Source: Euglena gracilis
Lineage: Eukaryota; Euglenida; Euglenophyceae; Euglenales
Length of the DNA: 64,000 nucleotides
Reading direction: 5' to 3'
NCBI GenBank assembly: GCA_039621445.1
Contig: CP154954.1
Location: forward strand, 11,340,716 to 11,404,715
Below the pieces are notes generated by a model that did no database searches, was not told where the DNA came from, and saw only the letters and a program-made list of their open reading frames with translations. Both the position numbers and the translations under genes were made by a program. Shown piece by piece: positions 61,641 to 64,000 of this stretch; the stretch's first letter is position 1, and the number at the start of each line of letters is the position of its first letter.

Positions 61641-62050
61641 CAAAAAAAATTGTACTTTGGACACTTTTGCAAAAATGTGGTGGCGTAAATTGGCCATATC
61701 TGCGAGGAATGGGGAAGAAAGCGTGGGATTGGACGGTGATTGCGCAATTTTTTGAGCCCAGCTTTGGCAAAATTGGCCATCCATCCAAACCAAAATACAG
61801 TCAGCTGGGCGAGCGCTCTAAGGGAGCTCAATTCAATGTTTTGAACCTTTTTGTTGAATTTTGCTTGACCTTCTGAAGATTTTTAAAGCGGCCAAAAAAT
61901 TGGCCAAAAAAGGCGTCGAAAAACGGGTTGAGGAAAGGTGGCGCTGGCCAAAACTTGATGAGCTCCTCCAAACGCTGGTCGACCAAAGGCCTGGCACCAG
62001 AAAATTGGCAGCGGTGACGTCGAGTGTGCGTGCAGACAATTCCACGGGGG

Positions 62051-62149
62051 TCACCGCTGCTTGTTCTCTCCGCCGAGGCTCTCCATGAAATTGAAGCTGG
62101 ACATGCTGCCCGTGGCCGCGTGGGCGAAATTGAGGAACGCCGTGGGGAC
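62051..62149 (-). CDS. SPFH/erlin-like protein, last exon
   Basis: After CTCTCTCCAG the minus strand reads VPTAFLNFAHAATGSMSSFN, then FMESLGGENKQR and TGA (62051-62053): 32 codons, phase 0. Joined to the exon ending at 62461 it completes NNTKFFFGEK-VPTAFLN, the segment that closes the SPFH/erlin core in many eukaryotes. The 3' UTR lies toward 61640. Confidence 0.65.
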   Translation of the reverse strand, partial: VPTAFLNFAHAATGSMSSFNFMESLGGENKQR

Positions 62150-62460
62150 CTGGAGAGAGCGCCGCAGGGGGGCGAGCAGGGCTGGACGGGAAAGCCTGGT
62201 GGAGGGGGGGGGTCGGACCCCCACCCACCACCCATGGGGTTGTGGGGATTTTCGTACAGCCTTGGGGAGGAAGAAGGACGGGGGGTGTCAGTCTAAATGG
62301 GGGGCTACTTTTTCCCCCAAGGTCCATTTTGTAACATATTCCATTTGGATGAAATGGGCATTCAGCTTGGGGCTTCCTCTCCAAATGTGAAACCCCTGCG
62401 GGTCGTGAAATGCCGCCCAACATGAAGCTGGGAGGGTGGGTGGAAGATCGGTGCGTCGAC

Positions 62461-62610
62461 CTTCTCGCCGAAGAAGAACTTGGTGTTGTTGCCGAGGCTC
62501 TGTGCGAACGCCTGGATGAGGGACCACTGCATGAACTCCGGCGTTAGGCGCTTCTGGCCCCAGGGCCCACCCTCGCTGGCGATGCACCGCCTGGCATCGG
62601 CTGGCATCGA
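62461..62610 (-). CDS. SPFH/erlin-like protein, penultimate exon
   Basis: The minus strand reads RRCIASEGGPWGQKRLTPEF, then MQWSLIQAFAQSLGNNTKFF, FGEK, and breaks at AAG|GTCGAC (intron 62460-62150). LTPEF.Q....AFA.S..NNTK.FFG is the conserved C-terminal signature of SPFH (band 7) proteins such as erlins, which assemble into ring scaffolds in membranes. The intron is 311 bases. The exon start is probably at GATGCCAG|G, around 62605; the exact base is uncertain. Codon usage is strongly GC-ending, as for the tetraspan exons. The SPFH domain itself lies upstream, outside or in unseen exons. Confidence 0.65.
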
Positions 62611-62627
62611 GCCCCCTCCCCCCCGGG

Positions 62628-62795
62628 CAATTGCGGAAAATTGCGGAAATTGTTGAAAAATTGCGGAATCTGCGGAAAATTGCGAAAATTGCGGAAAATT
62701 GGGGAAATGGCGGAAAATTGTGGAAATTGCGGAAAAACTGCGGAATTTGCGGAAAATTGCGGAAATTGCGGAAAATTGTGGAAAATCGATATCCA
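62628..62795 (+). repeat. TTGCGGAAA minisatellite in an intron of the SPFH gene
   Basis: About 15 irregular copies of ATTGCGGAAA with variants TTGTGGAAA and TCTGCGGAAA. Confidence 0.9.
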
Positions 62796-62879
62796 CCCTC
62801 CCCCCCTACCCCTCCCTGCCCCCTACCCCCCGTCTTGCCCCAAGGCCTCCCCAATCACAAAACCGGTTGTTATGGCCTA

Positions 62880-63045
62880 TTCCTGCTCCCCCCAAGCCCA
62901 ATGAACACGAAATGGCAATCTAGACGGTACGGACGGGGAACGTTCATGGGGCATGGGGCCCACTTACAACTGAATTGCTGCAACAGACAACAATCTAGAC
63001 GGTCCGGACGCCCCCGGGTTCATTGGACATGGGGGGGGGGGGCGC
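62880..63045. repeat. Short copy of the AAGCCCAATGAACAC inverted-repeat element
   Basis: CCCCCCAAGCCCAATGAACAC at the left, GGTTCATTGGACATGGGGGG at the right and AATCTAGACGGTCCGGACG twice. It is a deleted relative of 26239-27011. Confidence 0.6.
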
Positions 63046-63640
63046 AATCCTGCCGTGATTTCCATGCATTTCATTCAGCTCCCCCAGCAGCCACACCGGT
63101 AATTAACAGGAAAGCTTTGACCTCGGAAGATTCAGGGGGAAGAAAGAGCAAAAGACGGTGGGGATGGGACCGTCAACAGCTTTGCAGCACAGGTCGCTAA
63201 AATGACGGCGACCCCAACTTCTGAGAAATGGTTCTGGTTCTGAGAAGCGGAGGTCTCTCAAGTGTCGAACGCTCCCATCCCGCCCCCACAGTGATTGGAT
63301 GGGCACCAGACCCGACGCCGAGCCACTGCTCCCAGGGCCAAACGGTGCGCCGGTGCGCTTTACGAGTACTTGGCCGAGGCGATCGCCACCACCCGTGTGG
63401 CAACGACCCAGCCCCTCAAACCGGGTGAACAGCCCAGACCCATGACTGACGCTGGGGGGAGGGTGGGGGAAAACAGAACATGGGACCTCAAAAAACGCGA
63501 TGCAAAAACGCGCAGCTAAATGCAAATAAACACACAAATATGCAAAAAATTGCAAAATTTGCCAAATCAAAAAACCCACAAAAAATGCAAAAAAAATGCG
63601 TCCCCCCCCCCTGCTGGGGGGGGCGGCCCTGGCCGGAACG
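63046..63640 (+). other. No firm gene; possible plus-strand exon
   Basis: 63338-63424 reads AKRCAGALYEYLAEAIATTR, VATTQPLKP between CTCCCAG and CCG|GTGAAC, with GC-ending codons. It would lie in an intron of the SPFH gene on the opposite strand. It has no other support. The rest is A/T- or C-rich without features. Confidence 0.25.
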
Positions 63641-63719
63641 TCGCGGCCTCCGTCTCCGCAGTGTAGCGGCGGGCGTCGGCCTCTGCGCGCTGCCTCACCT
63701 GCAAGATGTCGCTCCCCGG
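63640..63719 (-). CDS. Possible upstream exon of the SPFH gene (coiled coil)
   Basis: The minus strand reads SDILQVRQRAEADARRYTAE, TEAATFRPG, an alanine/glutamate heptad-like stretch of the kind that links the SPFH domain to the LTPEF segment. CTTGCAG before GTGAGGCAG could be an acceptor, or the same CAG|GTGAGG a donor. I keep it as a probable exon because of its position and composition. 63720-64000 holds C-runs and no clear exon. Confidence 0.4.
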
Positions 63720-64000
63720 CAGAGGCCATTTTGGATCCGGGGGGGGGGCCTGGGCTGTCCGGGAATTTCGGGTGGGGGGGACCACCCTCCCACCACAGCA
63801 CCATGTCTGGAAAAATTCCTCTGGCGCTGAAAAAACATGTTGACCCAAGTATTGACACCTCCGGCAAAGAACCCCCTTTTTGGCAAAAATGCCCCCCCCC
63901 CCCCCCGGAGTCGGTATACCGCCACCAGGCCCCGAAAACTTGAACAAAGAACCCCCCCCCCCGACTGAGTCCCTGGAAGAACCCTTCAATCATCAGCGCC

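Noticed and set aside
61861-62088. A lysine-rich plus-strand frame (LLKIFKAAKKLAKKGVEKRV).
   Set aside because: It overlaps the last SPFH exon and its 3' UTR on the opposite strand and has no other support.

Overview
The window is nuclear DNA of a eukaryote, probably a protist. Three things point there: fragments of spliced host genes (a tetraspan membrane protein and an SPFH/erlin-like protein), TTAGGG-like interstitial repeats, and retrotransposon families found only in eukaryotes (restriction-like-endonuclease LINEs, DIRS elements). I cannot name the species. About 90 percent of the window is mobile or repeated DNA, unusually rich in C/G homopolymers and perfect palindromes, and most long reading frames here are by-products of that composition.

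Layout. 0-10.9 kb: a head-to-tail array of at least seven LINE copies, one on the plus strand and the rest on the minus strand, most 5'-truncated. Several are joined through the same short target (GTGATTTTC). Copies share a structured 3' module. The longest copy (about 4764-9208) encodes a polyprotein with a canonical 2A ribosome-skipping motif, a degenerate second 2A near its start, an NPPW methyltransferase-like block, a zinc knuckle, a reverse transcriptase and a C-terminal endonuclease. It is dead (in-frame stops, a deletion, YLDG in place of YxDD). 11.3-32.2 kb: exon 1 of a four-pass membrane protein at 11.3 kb and its matching exon 2 at 31.6 kb enclose about 20 kb of nested repeats. These include units with terminal inverted repeats that carry small genes (one with a PHD finger), a split palindromic element, nested Mutator-like elements with 11-bp and 9-bp target duplications, tandem arrays and a 1.1-kb minisatellite containing CCTAACCCTA.

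32-46 kb: microsatellites, hAT-like non-autonomous elements with 8-bp target duplications (five located by their duplications), a 98-bp DIRS remnant, and a unit with inverted ends carrying a gene related to those at 13.1 and 16.7 kb. 46.4-61.1 kb: three DIRS retrotransposons (+, -, +) with inverted terminal repeats and internal complementary regions. The third looks structurally intact; the second has a hAT-like MITE in its terminus. 61-64 kb: the 3' end of an SPFH/erlin-like gene on the minus strand, a TTGCGGAAA minisatellite and a second copy of an inverted-repeat element.

The LINE cluster, DIRS cluster and DNA-transposon graveyard are separate accumulations. Host coding sequence survives only as small exons between them. 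All calls rest on reading the sequence; no database search was possible.
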